From DASXTB01 sp036505615 (GTDB lineage: Bacteria > Acidobacteriota > UBA6911 > JACQSX01), in NCBI GenBank assembly GCA_036505615.1, contig DASXTB010000065.1:1-39160 (forward strand): a stretch of DNA of 39,160 bases. Reading direction: 5' to 3'. The position numbers were made by a program, and so were the translations under genes. Every line of letters starts with the position of its first letter. Position 1 is the first letter of the stretch. Below the pieces are notes generated by a model that saw only the letters and a list, made by a program, of their open reading frames with translations, was not told the DNA's origin and did no database searches. Shown piece by piece: positions 16,612 to 25,017 of this stretch.

Positions 16612-17445
16612 TCAACCGACCCAATTCACCAGTGTCCCAATCGGCTCAATGGTAATGCGTATTTCGTCTCCTGGCTGAAGTGTGAATGAATCCGGAGGAA
16701 TGATGCCGGTTCCAGTCATCAAAAAGCAGCCATTAGGAAAACTGTTGTCGCAGAAAAGAAAATCCACCAACCGGGCCGGATCGCGCTTCATATTCGCAAA
16801 AGTCGTGGAGTCAGAGAATGCTTTCTGTGCGCCACGCCGGATCTCCATAATGATTTCCGTAGTGCCTGGCAGTGGCTCATCGCTCACTAGAATACAGGGG
16901 CCGAGGCTGCAGCTCCGATCGTACACTTTTGCCTGCGGCAAATAGAGAGGATTTTCTCCCTCGATCTCACGCGAACTCATATCGTTGCCGACAGTGTAAC
17001 CAACGATCTTGTTGGTCGACGTGATCAGCAGCGTGAGCTCCGGTTCGGGAACATTCCAATCGGAGTCTCTCCGGATCTTCACCTTTTGGCCGTGGCCCAC
17101 GACGCGGTGGGGAGTGGCCTTGAAGAAAAGCTCCGGGCGTTCGGAGTTGTAGACCCGGTCATAGAAGTCATCTCCGCCTGTTGCTCTGGATTCATCCATG
17201 CGAGCGCTGCGGCTGCGAAGATAAGTGACCCCGGCAGCCCAAACTTCCTGCTTGCCGATAGGAGCCAGCAGGCCGGACTGATCCAAAGAAAATTCCGGCA
17301 AAAGTGTTGACCGACGGCGTTCGCCGTCCAGAAAATGAGCCAGATCTTCCCGATTGATCAAGGCGTCCCAATCAGGCGATGAGAGCTGATAGAAATGGCC
17401 GGCGTCTTCAATTATGGCGCCTTGAGTTGTTCGAAAGAGCTTCAC
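16612..17445 (-). CDS. 2-keto-3-deoxy-D-arabinonate dehydratase-like protein (FAH superfamily)
   Basis: The 277-residue product belongs to the fumarylacetoacetate hydrolase superfamily. By recollection it is closest to the archaeal 2-keto-3-deoxy-D-arabinonate dehydratase: RPELFFKATPHRVVGHG, EPEL, and GENPLYLPQAKVYDRSC match the conserved blocks of that enzyme. Metal ligands E134, E136 and D155 are in place, with K173 nearby. The expected reaction is dehydration of a 2-keto-3-deoxy-pentonate to alpha-ketoglutaric semialdehyde. There is no signal peptide. The next gene downstream is the matching dehydrogenase, which strongly supports the assignment. A different FAH-type hydrolase is the alternative. 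Confidence 0.85.
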   Translation of the reverse strand: MKLFRTTQGAIIEDAGHFYQLSSPDWDALINREDLAHFLDGERRRSTLLPEFSLDQSGLLAPIGKQEVWAAGVTYLRSRSARMDESRATGGDDFYDRVYNSERPELFFKATPHRVVGHGQKVKIRRDSDWNVPEPELTLLITSTNKIVGYTVGNDMSSREIEGENPLYLPQAKVYDRSCSLGPCILVSDEPLPGTTEIIMEIRRGAQKAFSDSTTFANMKRDPARLVDFLFCDNSFPNGCFLMTGTGIIPPDSFTLQPGDEIRITIEPIGTLVNWVG

Positions 17446-17466
17446 GCGGTCCTTCCTCGCGCCCTG

Positions 17467-17533
17467 TCCCTGGTGTCCTTCGTGGTTAGATCTTTTTGCA
17501 CCACTAAGGACACTAAGGACACAGAGGACACGG
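17467..17533. repeat. Inverted 9-bp tandem repeats
   Basis: CACTAAGGA, CACTAAGGA and CACAGAGGA (17502-17528) are opposed by TGGTGTCCT-TCGTGGTTA (about 17470-17488), so the region can fold into a hairpin. It fills the gap between the NIPSNAP and dehydratase genes. Confidence 0.7.
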
Positions 17534-17568
17534 CGGTCGTCAAGAGCTCGCCATGAATGTTTGCGCCT

Positions 17569-18000
17569 TTATCGGATCGGCGAGAAATCGGTCGGGTCTG
17601 CAAACACCGATTCCACTTTGCTGACCAGCTTGCCGTTGACTTCGGATTCCTGCTGAACTTTCTTCCAATCCGGGTCGTTACGGAACTCTTCCCATGACCT
17701 CTTTGCGGCTTCACGGCTGGGGAAGGCGAGAATGTAAATCAGAGTATTCTTTGAAAGAGGCGCATCCTGGGGAGACCAGTATCCGATGTTGGTCATTCCA
17801 TGCCTTTCAAAGAGCTTTGTCGTGTGCTGGCGAAAACGCGCTTGGAGCGCCTCCAGCTTGCCATCGTTTGCTGTATATGTCCGGATTTCAAAAACTCGGG
17901 CTCTTGCCTCGGCCCTCAGAGTGCGCTCTTTTCTTATTTCAAAACCCAGCAGGAATGCGCCGACAACGAGAAGAAAGACAAACAATAGCCTTCGAAGCAT
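17569..18000 (-). CDS. NIPSNAP family protein, membrane-anchored
   Basis: The 143-residue product has an N-terminal hydrophobic anchor (LLFVFLLVVGAFLLGF, residues 5-20). A single NIPSNAP ferredoxin-like domain follows: VFEIRTYTANDGKLEALQARF, then TLIYILAFPSREAAKRSWEEF and a C-terminal DWKKVQQESE. Small NIPSNAP proteins of this type are common in Acidobacteriota and have no assigned reaction. It is the first gene of the minus-strand series containing the Weimberg-type enzymes, 123 bp upstream of the dehydratase. Confidence 0.82.
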   Translation of the reverse strand: MLRRLLFVFLLVVGAFLLGFEIRKERTLRAEARARVFEIRTYTANDGKLEALQARFRQHTTKLFERHGMTNIGYWSPQDAPLSKNTLIYILAFPSREAAKRSWEEFRNDPDWKKVQQESEVNGKLVSKVESVFADPTDFSPIR

Positions 18001-18030
18001 TGCTACCTCCTAAATGAAATTGTGAGCTCT

Positions 18031-19473
18031 TCATACCCTTTGCCTCTTCCAGCGTCCGCGCCGGAAAAGGACCATACTCACGCCTGCTACCAGCACACCC
18101 GAGATGGGGATTGCCAAGAAGACGCCGTTGGCGCCCATCTTTGCGGGAAACGCCAGAGTATAGGCCAGTGGAATCTGAAACAACCAATAACAGAAAAAGT
18201 TGACTGCCGTCGGCGTTCCCGTGTCGCCGGCTCCGTTGAACGCCTGCACCATGACCATCCCGTAGCCCCATGCAATATATCCATAGCTAATGTATCGCAG
18301 GCAAGTCACCGCATAGGGAACAACATCGCGTTCACGGCTGAAGAGATGAACCACGGGCTCAGCGAAAAAAATAAAGAACACGCCCACGGAGGCCAGAAAT
18401 ACCATGTTGCAGAAACCTGTCACCCAGACGGACCTCTCGGCGCGGTCCGGCTTCCGTGCTCCCAGGTTCTGCCCCACCATTGTTGCGGCCGCGTTGCTCA
18501 GCCCCCAAGAGGGAAGGATGGAGAAGAAAATGATGCGGATGGCGATGGTGTATCCGGCCACGGCTGCAGCTCCGAAGGACGAAATGATCCGCACCATTCC
18601 AACCCAACTTGCCGTCGAGATAAGAAACTGGAAGATTCCGCCCAGCGAAATGCGAAGCAGCCTCAACATGATCTTGGGGTTGAGCTTCAGCTCGGCTCTT
18701 GTCACCTTGATGCGCCCTTTTGCCCGCAGCAGCGTAAAGATCTGGAAAAGGACTCCTGTCCCTCTTCCGATGGTCGTGGCTACAGACGCTCCAGTCACGC
18801 CCAATCTGGGAAAGGGGCCCAGCCCGAAGATGAAACAGGGGTCCAGAACGATATTGATGAAGTTAGCCAGCCACAGTACGCGCATGGAAATGGCCGCGTC
18901 TCCTGCTCCGCGAAACACGCCGTTGATAATGAAGAGAAGCATGATCACAACATTGGCTCCCAGCATGATGGCCGTAAATCGCGAGCCTGTGTGAATAATG
19001 CCGTCGGAAGCGCCCATCAGGCGCAGCAGCTTGGGGGCAAAGAGAATTCCTACCAATCCGATAGGCAGTGATGCTGTGATACTCAACCCGATGGCTTGCA
19101 CGGCAGTCTCTGCCGCGGCCTTGGGGTTTTTCTCACCGATTCGCCGCGCCACAGTCGCCGCCGTCGCCATGCTCAGGCCAATGCCGATTGCGTAAATGAT
19201 GGTGATCATCGATTCGGTAAGCCCAATGGTCGCCACGGCATCGGATCCCAGGCGGGAAACAAAAAAAACGTCGCAGATGGCAAACAGCGACTCCAATGAC
19301 ATCTCCAGCACCATGGGGATGGCAAGCAACATAATGGCGCGGCCGATGCTCCCTTCGGTGAAGTCCTGACGGGAGCCGGCGAGCGCCTCGCGCAGATCGC
19401 TCCAGAATCCTGCCATCCCTCCCTTGCGCTCAGGAGGAAGGGCCGTCGAGTTGAGCTCCAAGGAAGTACTCAT
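18031..19473 (-). CDS. MATE family efflux transporter
   Basis: The 480-residue integral membrane protein has about 12 hydrophobic segments in two pseudo-symmetric halves, each starting with a MATE-type helix (IGRAIMLLAIPMVLEMSLESLFAICDVFFVSRLG). It also has the family's GAGDTGTPT and FRGAGDAAISM repeats. It should export cationic or hydrophobic compounds using a Na+ or H+ gradient. It ends 30 bp upstream of the NIPSNAP gene on the same strand, so co-transcription is possible. The N-terminal 35 residues are hydrophilic. Confidence 0.92.
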   Translation of the reverse strand: MSTSLELNSTALPPERKGGMAGFWSDLREALAGSRQDFTEGSIGRAIMLLAIPMVLEMSLESLFAICDVFFVSRLGSDAVATIGLTESMITIIYAIGIGLSMATAATVARRIGEKNPKAAAETAVQAIGLSITASLPIGLVGILFAPKLLRLMGASDGIIHTGSRFTAIMLGANVVIMLLFIINGVFRGAGDAAISMRVLWLANFINIVLDPCFIFGLGPFPRLGVTGASVATTIGRGTGVLFQIFTLLRAKGRIKVTRAELKLNPKIMLRLLRISLGGIFQFLISTASWVGMVRIISSFGAAAVAGYTIAIRIIFFSILPSWGLSNAAATMVGQNLGARKPDRAERSVWVTGFCNMVFLASVGVFFIFFAEPVVHLFSRERDVVPYAVTCLRYISYGYIAWGYGMVMVQAFNGAGDTGTPTAVNFFCYWLFQIPLAYTLAFPAKMGANGVFLAIPISGVLVAGVSMVLFRRGRWKRQRV

Positions 19474-19495
19474 GAAGCGCTGATCATACCAGTTG

Positions 19496-19523
19496 TCTGT
19501 TGTCCGTTGTCCGTGGTTAGTAG
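19496..19523. repeat. Four 7-bp units upstream of the MATE gene
   Basis: TCTGTTG, TCCGTTG, TCCGTGG and TTAGTAG. The reverse-complement heptamers appear at 19771-19798, so the two arrays could pair across the 392-bp gap between the divergent MATE and ManD-like genes. No gene was found in that gap. Confidence 0.8.
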
Positions 19524-19692
19524 AGCATTGTCCGTAGTCAGGTGTTGGCCGCGTTCAGTTTTCGGTCGTCGGTTGTGCATTCTCTTACCGCCGCCTGCAC
19601 TAGAGTTTTCTACATTTGAGCGGTCAAAACCCGGGTAACGGAAGCTTAACACAGCGAACCTGGGCTGCCTCGCACGACGGGCACCAGCTTCT

Positions 19693-19723
19693 GGCCCAGG
19701 GCGAAGCGCAGCGTAGCTCTGGG
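19693..19723. repeat. REP-like palindrome, CCCAGGGC family
   Basis: GGCCCAGGGCGAAGCG and its imperfect partner GTAGCTCTGGG form a hairpin. Related copies are at 24757-24787, 24943-24976 (inverted) and 31937-31965. Confidence 0.65.
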
Positions 19724-19770
19724 ATTCAGGTAATTTCTATCATTCGAAGCCCGTCCTAAAATTTTTCTCG

Positions 19771-19798
19771 CAACTGACAACGGACAACTGGCCACTTT
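19771..19798. repeat. Four 7-bp units, inverted relative to 19496
   Basis: CAACTGA, CAACGGA, CAACTGG and CCACTTT. They are the opposite strand of the TCCGTTG-type heptamers. Confidence 0.8.
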
Positions 19799-19865
19799 CA
19801 TCCCGCGCGCTAACACATTAGAATCACTGCTTAATAATTCCCCTGAAAACTTTAAGGAGGTCATC

Positions 19866-21242
19866 ATGGATCGACGGGATGTGTTGCGATGGCTTTCGTC
19901 TGGCGCTGCGGTAGGTGGCGCCAACGTATTTTCGCCGCGCAGTTCAATAGCTGCGCTCTGGGCCGGCAGCACGCAGGAAAGGCCCGCCGCGACGAAAGGT
20001 CTTCCCCCGCTTAAGATTACCGACGTCAAGACCATTCTCACCGCTCCGAACAGAATTCGGCTGGTAGTTGTAAAGGTAATCACCAGCGAGCCGGGGCTTT
20101 ACGGCCTTGGTTGCGCCACCTTCACACAGCGAGCTTACGCGGTGCAGACGGCCGTCGAACAGTACTTGAAGCCGTTTCTTATCGGACGGAACGCCGACGA
20201 GATTGAAGACATCTGGCAATCTTCGTATGTGAGCTCCTATTGGAGGAATGGCCCCGTTCTATTCAATGCAATGAGCGGCGTGGATATGGCTCTGTGGGAC
20301 ATCAAGGGCAAGCGCGCCAACATGCCCGTTTATCAATTACTCGGAGGAAAGTGCCGCTTTGCCGCCGATCTTTATTTTCATGCGAGCGGGCGCGACTTCC
20401 AGGAGGTTGAGGATAGCGTCCGAAAAGCGATGGCGAACGGGTATCGACATGTTCGCGTCCAGGTCGGGGTGTCGGGCCTGGCAACGTATGGGGCCAGTGG
20501 CGGTCGCAATGCTTCAGAGGACAGCGAGGTTATCAGTCCTACGCATCCCAAGGCAATCTGGGATTCGTCGCCTTACGTGCGCACAGTGCCGAAGTTGTTT
20601 GAGCACCTGCGTTCCAAATTAGGCGATGAACCGGAGCTGCTGCATGACGTGCATGAGCGCGTCTCCACCAGCCAGGCAATCCAGCTCGCCAAAGACCTGG
20701 AGAAGTACCGGCTATTCTTTCTGGAAGATCCTTTACCTCCTGAGGAGAACGACCACTTCCGGCTGCTTCGACAACAGACCAGCACGCCGATTGCGATGGG
20801 AGAACTTTTTAACACGCAGCACGAGTATGTCCCGCTCATTGCCAACCGTTTGATCGATTATATACGAATCCATCTGTCGCAAATTGGAGGCCTGAGCATG
20901 GCACGTAAAGTTGCGGCTCTTTCCGAATTTTTCGGCGTGAAAACAGCATGGCATGGTCCGGGAGATGTCTCTCCGGTTGGACATGCCGCGGGCTTGGCTC
21001 TGGAGTTGGCCAGTTATAATTTCGGAATCCATGAAGGGTATGTTTTTCCGCCGGAGACACGTGAAGTGTTTCCCGGCTGTCCGGAAATCAAGAATGGTTA
21101 TATGTACGCCACGGAAACTCCGGGCCTGGGGCTCGATATCGATGAAAAACTGGCCGCCAAGTTTCCCTATCCAACGGGAAGCACCTTTGACCACAGTTGG
21201 GGAACGACGCGGCGGCGCGACGGGACGGTGATCCGGCCGTGA
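19866..21242 (+). CDS. ManD-like sugar-acid dehydratase (enolase superfamily), Tat-exported
   Basis: The 458-residue product starts at an ATG with a near-perfect ribosome site (AAGGAGG, 19854-19860). The N-terminus DRRDVLRWLSSGAAVGGAN is a twin-arginine signal. The rest matches the mannonate/gluconate dehydratase (ManD) subgroup: D261-V-H263-E-R, E287 (LEDPLPPE), E313 (GELF), H363 in WHGPGDVSPVGH, and E390. The C-terminal PGLGLDIDE also fits. The expected reaction is dehydration of an aldonic acid to a 2-keto-3-deoxy acid. ManD-type enzymes are normally cytoplasmic. The next gene, 177 bp downstream on the same strand, is a carboxylate permease. Confidence 0.9.
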   Translation: MDRRDVLRWLSSGAAVGGANVFSPRSSIAALWAGSTQERPAATKGLPPLKITDVKTILTAPNRIRLVVVKVITSEPGLYGLGCATFTQRAYAVQTAVEQYLKPFLIGRNADEIEDIWQSSYVSSYWRNGPVLFNAMSGVDMALWDIKGKRANMPVYQLLGGKCRFAADLYFHASGRDFQEVEDSVRKAMANGYRHVRVQVGVSGLATYGASGGRNASEDSEVISPTHPKAIWDSSPYVRTVPKLFEHLRSKLGDEPELLHDVHERVSTSQAIQLAKDLEKYRLFFLEDPLPPEENDHFRLLRQQTSTPIAMGELFNTQHEYVPLIANRLIDYIRIHLSQIGGLSMARKVAALSEFFGVKTAWHGPGDVSPVGHAAGLALELASYNFGIHEGYVFPPETREVFPGCPEIKNGYMYATETPGLGLDIDEKLAAKFPYPTGSTFDHSWGTTRRRDGTVIRP

Positions 21243-21245
21243 GGA

Positions 21246-21391
21246 TTTCGGATTGCGGATTTGGGATTGCGGATTTGGAGAAGGGCCGATACAAGTTATC
21301 CATGGGCGGTTGCTTCCTCTTTGCCGTCAATGGACGATTGACTACCGACGACTGGCTCATCTCAATCCGCAATCCGCAATCCGCAATCCGC
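21246..21391. repeat. Inverted heptamer arrays between dehydratase and permease
   Basis: GGATTGC-type units begin right after the dehydratase stop (21246-21276). Four AATCCGC units (21364-21391) run in the opposite sense before the permease start. The two arms can pair around a loop of about 90 nt. Depending on folding this may separate expression of the two genes or stabilise the upstream message. Confidence 0.8.
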
Positions 21392-21419
21392 AATCTTAAA
21401 ACCTCTCATCTATCTTGAG

Positions 21420-23195
21420 GTGTCACCCTTGCCCTGGTACCAAAACTACAATCCGCTGCACCTGACGGCGTTGTCCGTCTCCGTCTCTGCGCTTCCAGTG
21501 CTGACACTGTTCTTTGTGATGCTGGTTTTGAAGAAGCGTGTCTGGGTGGCCGCTCTGAGCGGGATACTTGTCGCCGTTATCCTGGCATTAGTGGCTTTTG
21601 GTATGCCGATGGCGTTGGTCGGCTTCTCCGCCGCTCTCGGCGTCATCTTCGGGCTGTTACGGATTGCTTGGATCATCGTCGCTTCCATCTTCCTGTACAA
21701 CGTGGCCATCGAGACGGGGCAATTCCAGGTGATGAAGGAGTCGATTGCCGCTCTTTCGGCAGACAGGCGCCTGCAGTTGATCCTGATCGCCTTCTGCTTT
21801 GGCGCCTTTCTTGAAGGCACGGGAGGCGGCGGGGCACCGGTTGCCGTGGCCGGCTCTTTTCTGATTGGGCTCGGCTTTCACCCGTTTCAGGCGGCGACAC
21901 TCTGCCTTATAGCCAATACCGCGCCGGTGGCGTGGGGAGGCGTCGGCAATCCGATCCGCACGCTGGTCGGTGTCACAGGTCTCTCCGAACTTGCGCTTAG
22001 TGCGATGGCAGGGCGGATTCTTCCGCTGATGTCAGCCATTCTTCCGCTCTGGCTGGTGCGAAGTATGGTCGGTTGGAAGGAGACGCGCGAAGTCTGGCCG
22101 GCTTTGCTCGTCAGTGGACTGTCATTTGCCGGCATGCAGTTCTACTGGTCAAACTTTCAGGAAAGCGGCCTGGTGGACATCATCGCGGCGATTTTCTCAC
22201 TGCTGGTGATGGTAGCTTTTTTGAAGGTGTGGAAGCCGAGAAATGTGCTGGAAAATGAAGGAAATCAGTCGTCAGTCATCAGTCATCAGTCATCGGTCTC
22301 TGGGCAAGTCGCAGGCGAGCAGGTCGAAAGTCAAAAAGTGACAGGTCGACAAGTCACGGTTCAGCGGCCAGCGCGCAGCGATGGGCGGGCAGCAGTCAGT
22401 GGTCAGCGGTCTGTTGGCGATCTCGTAATGCATCACTCGACTGCGGCGGTTCTTAAGGGCTGGTCGCCTTTCATACTGGCCTCGGTCTTCATCTTCATTT
22501 CCGGCCTGCCGGCGACCAATAAGTTCTTGAGCTTTGCGGCACTCAAACAACCGATGCCGCTGCTGCACAATGCCGTGTTCCGGGTACCTCCCGTTGTTCC
22601 CGCTCCAGCTCCCGAAGCTGCCGTCATGGACCTGAACATCCTGGCCATGCCGGGGACGGCCATCCTGTTTGGCGCAGTCCTGGCTGGACTGCTTCTTGGG
22701 CTCTCTTTGGCAAAGATCTTTCGTATTTTTTTGGGCACCCTGGTCGAGTTGATACCCTCGCTGCTGGCCATCAGTTTCATGGTCGGCCTTGCCTTTGTAA
22801 CGCGTTACTCGGGAATGGATACGGTGCTTGGCCTCAGTCTCACACATACTGGTCCGGCTTTTCCATTCTTCGGAACGCTGCTGGGATGGCTGGGCGTAGC
22901 TTTAACGGGCACCGATGCGGGATCTAACGCGCTGTTCGGGAACCTGCAGAAGGTTACCGCCGAGCAGCTGGGCTTGAGTCCGATTCTAATGGCGGCGGCA
23001 AATTCCAGCGGCGGCGTGATGGGGAAAATGATCGACGCGCAATCCATCGTCGTTTCCAGCACGGCCACTCAGCAGGTTGGCAACGAAGCGGCAATTTTCA
23101 AAGCTGTTTTCAAGCACAGTATTATTCTTGCTTGCCTGGTTGGCTTGATCGTTATGATGTACGCGTTTGTCTTTCCTTGGCTGATTCCGCGGTGA
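21420..23195 (+). CDS. L-lactate permease family transporter
   Basis: The 591-residue membrane protein belongs to the LctP/LldP family. It shows FGAFLEGTGGGGAPVAVAG, ANTAPVAWGGVGNPIRTL, GTDAGSNALFGNLQ and SSGGVMGKMIDAQSIVVSS, all family signatures. The start is GTG at 21420 or TTG at 21429; GAGG at 21417-21420 fits the latter better. Family members import L-lactate, D-lactate or glycolate with protons. Downstream of a secreted dehydratase, it may import the resulting 2-keto-3-deoxy or hydroxy acid; this is inference. Residues about 280-335 form a long hydrophilic loop encoded by tandem repeats (22266-22425). Confidence 0.92.
   Translation: MSPLPWYQNYNPLHLTALSVSVSALPVLTLFFVMLVLKKRVWVAALSGILVAVILALVAFGMPMALVGFSAALGVIFGLLRIAWIIVASIFLYNVAIETGQFQVMKESIAALSADRRLQLILIAFCFGAFLEGTGGGGAPVAVAGSFLIGLGFHPFQAATLCLIANTAPVAWGGVGNPIRTLVGVTGLSELALSAMAGRILPLMSAILPLWLVRSMVGWKETREVWPALLVSGLSFAGMQFYWSNFQESGLVDIIAAIFSLLVMVAFLKVWKPRNVLENEGNQSSVISHQSSVSGQVAGEQVESQKVTGRQVTVQRPARSDGRAAVSGQRSVGDLVMHHSTAAVLKGWSPFILASVFIFISGLPATNKFLSFAALKQPMPLLHNAVFRVPPVVPAPAPEAAVMDLNILAMPGTAILFGAVLAGLLLGLSLAKIFRIFLGTLVELIPSLLAISFMVGLAFVTRYSGMDTVLGLSLTHTGPAFPFFGTLLGWLGVALTGTDAGSNALFGNLQKVTAEQLGLSPILMAAANSSGGVMGKMIDAQSIVVSSTATQQVGNEAAIFKAVFKHSIILACLVGLIVMMYAFVFPWLIPR
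22266..22300. repeat. 7-bp tandem repeat inside the lactate-permease gene
   Basis: CAGTCGT, three CAGTCAT units and CGGTCTC lie in frame and encode QSSVISHQSSVSG. More repeat-derived sequence (CAGGTCG-type) continues to about 22340. The same CAGTCAT family occurs at 29367-29394 upstream of the nicotinate phosphoribosyltransferase gene. Confidence 0.85.
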
Positions 23196-23428
23196 CCTGC
23201 GGTCCTTTCTTGCGTTGAATCTTCTTGCACCACTACGGACACAACGGTAGCAAGCGAACCTTCTGAGAATGAATCCTATAATAGAATAACCCTGCCCGTC
23301 GCTCTAATGAGGTGGGCCGCAGCTTCCGATAGGGGCGGATCTTGGCCTTCTCTTCCTGTTCGGAAACAGCGTTCGCCGGGCTACGTACTACACGATGTAT
23401 GATGTGGGGAAAACTCATGGAGGTAGGA

Positions 23429-24049
23429 ATGAAGATCGGCAAGCATCGAAAATTCTTTTTTCTGCAGTCTGCCGCCTTCTGGGCATTGGCTGTCTGTTTC
23501 AGCACGCTCCTTATTCCGGCCGCTGACGGGAAGATTAACATCGGCGACAAAATGGCCGACTTTACGCTAAAGGATGTGGGGGGCGATGCGTACTCGCTCT
23601 ATCAGTTGAAAGGAAAGAATGCCACCGTGGCTATTTTCATTGCCACTCAATGCCCTTATTCGAATGCGTTTAATCAGACCATGGAAAAATTGTACGAGGA
23701 TTACCAGGGGCGAGGCGTCGGCTTTATCGGCATTAACGCGAATAAGACAGAACCGGCTGCCGAAGTGGCGTCACACGCCAAAGCTAAAGGGTTGAAATTC
23801 CTTATTCTAAAAGATGAAGGCAGCGTTATTGCAAATCGGTTGGGTGCGCGCGTTACGCCTGAGGTTTTTCTTTTGGACAGCAATATGATACTGAAGTACC
23901 ACGGGGCTGTCGGAAACAGCAAGAATCCAACGACAAATTCCCAACTGGCGACGTCGGACGAAGCAAAGGCGGCGCTTGAAAGCGTGCTGTCGGGAAATCC
24001 GGTGCAAGTCGCTGTCACCAGGGCTTTCGGATGTACGATCAAGCGCTGA
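23429..24049 (+). CDS. Exported redoxin-like protein with single active-site cysteine
   Basis: Start placed at ATG 23429 because GGAGGT (23419-23424) precedes it; an upstream TTG at 23342 would add 29 unlikely residues. The 206-residue product has a signal segment (FFFLQSAAFWALAVCFSTLL), then a thioredoxin/AhpC-TSA fold. The active site is TQCPYSNAF with C75 but no second Cys at the CxxC position; another Cys (C202) lies near the C-terminus in FGCTIKR. This pattern is seen in a redoxin group of Planctomycetes and Acidobacteria. It is likely a periplasmic peroxiredoxin-like or reductant protein. The gap before it (23196-23428) holds only a 9-bp-repeat trace and an isolated TATAAT at 23277. Confidence 0.82.
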   Translation: MKIGKHRKFFFLQSAAFWALAVCFSTLLIPAADGKINIGDKMADFTLKDVGGDAYSLYQLKGKNATVAIFIATQCPYSNAFNQTMEKLYEDYQGRGVGFIGINANKTEPAAEVASHAKAKGLKFLILKDEGSVIANRLGARVTPEVFLLDSNMILKYHGAVGNSKNPTTNSQLATSDEAKAALESVLSGNPVQVAVTRAFGCTIKR

Positions 24050-24095
24050 TCCCTAGCGCGGCAGGACCGAAGGGCAACCCGCAAACATCTCTCGC

Positions 24096-24668
24096 GTGAA
24101 TTCTATGAAGCTCTCGCCACCAGAAGCGATCTCGACATGGGTTCTGTTCCTTTTATTGCCTGTTTATTCTGCCTGCGGATCCATTGGCCTCACGGGAGAC
24201 CAGGCCCTTTCCAGAGACAGGAACCAGAGCAGTCCAGGTCCTTCCAGCATTCAATTGGAGCCGATTAACGAAAAGGGAGTAAAGAAGATTCTGGGAAAGA
24301 ACAAAGGGAGCGTCGTGGTCATCAATTTTTGGGCAACCTGGTGTGTGCCCTGCCGCGAAGAGTTTCCGGATCTGGTCAAGCTCTACGCAAACTATCGGGA
24401 CAAGGGGATCCAGTTAGTGTTGCTCTCTATGGATGATCAAGACCAAGTCGAAGCAGTAAAGAAATTCCTGAAAGACAACAGCGTGGATTTCGTCAGCTAC
24501 ATCCGAGCCGGTGAGGACTTTGAAGGCTTGGTGAACGCGATTGACCCGCAGTGGGTGGGAGCCATTCCTTCCACTTTTGTGTTCAACCGTCATGGAAGGC
24601 GGGTCGATACGATGGTGGGCAAGCAAGACTACGGAGCCTTCGAAAAGGCGATTCGGCCTCTGCTGTGA
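24096..24668 (+). CDS. TlpA-like thioredoxin-fold protein
   Basis: The 190-residue product starts with GTG at 24096 or ATG at 24105, 46 bp after the redoxin gene, suggesting an operon. The N-terminal hydrophobic stretch (STWVLFLLLPVYSACGS) resembles a signal peptide with a weak lipobox (YSAC). The thioredoxin domain has the complete WCVPC site (C83, C86) and a cis-Pro in AIPSTFVFN. TlpA/ResA-type proteins reduce disulfides in the periplasm, often for cytochrome c maturation. It could re-reduce the neighbouring single-cysteine redoxin or haem-site cysteines of c-type proteins. Confidence 0.87.
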   Translation: MNSMKLSPPEAISTWVLFLLLPVYSACGSIGLTGDQALSRDRNQSSPGPSSIQLEPINEKGVKKILGKNKGSVVVINFWATWCVPCREEFPDLVKLYANYRDKGIQLVLLSMDDQDQVEAVKKFLKDNSVDFVSYIRAGEDFEGLVNAIDPQWVGAIPSTFVFNRHGRRVDTMVGKQDYGAFEKAIRPLL

Positions 24669-24753
24669 GGCTGCGCTGCTCATCATTTTTGGAAATGCCT
24701 GACGGAGATCCCACGAGCGCTTTGCCCAAATCAAGCGCGCAAGCGCGTCAGCA

Positions 24754-24976
24754 TGTGGCCCAGGGCGAAGCGAAGCGGAGCCCTGGGTTATCGGGATTCT
24801 ACTTTTGCATTCAGCCCATCCCGCTGGGCGGGACGGGCGACAGAGCGCGTGCACATCCTCGACTGTCAATTAGCGCCTTTCAGGTATCTGCCCCCCGTCC
24901 CGCCTCGCGGGACGGGCTTGAACGTTTTAATTTCCGATCCCTCCCAGGGCTTCGCTACGCTCCGTCCTGGGCCACA
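24754..24976. repeat. 223-bp inverted-repeat element upstream of the phosphatase
   Basis: CCCAGGGC-family palindromes sit at both ends (24754-24787 and 24943-24976) in opposite orientation. Between them are smaller GTCCCGC-CGGGAC hairpins (about 24817-24840 and 24894-24918). The gap 24669-25017 contains nothing else recognisable. Confidence 0.65.
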
Positions 24977-25017
24977 CTCTTATCGCCCGCCGCCGGCGGG
25001 CTGTGTGAAAGAAAAAT

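Noticed and set aside
23277..23282. Perfect TATAAT upstream of the redoxin gene
   Set aside because: No -35-like hexamer is found at 16-18 nt spacing, so a promoter cannot be supported from this alone.
23342..23428. Upstream TTG start for the redoxin
   Set aside because: The added 29 residues precede the signal peptide, and a ribosome site lies directly before the internal ATG.
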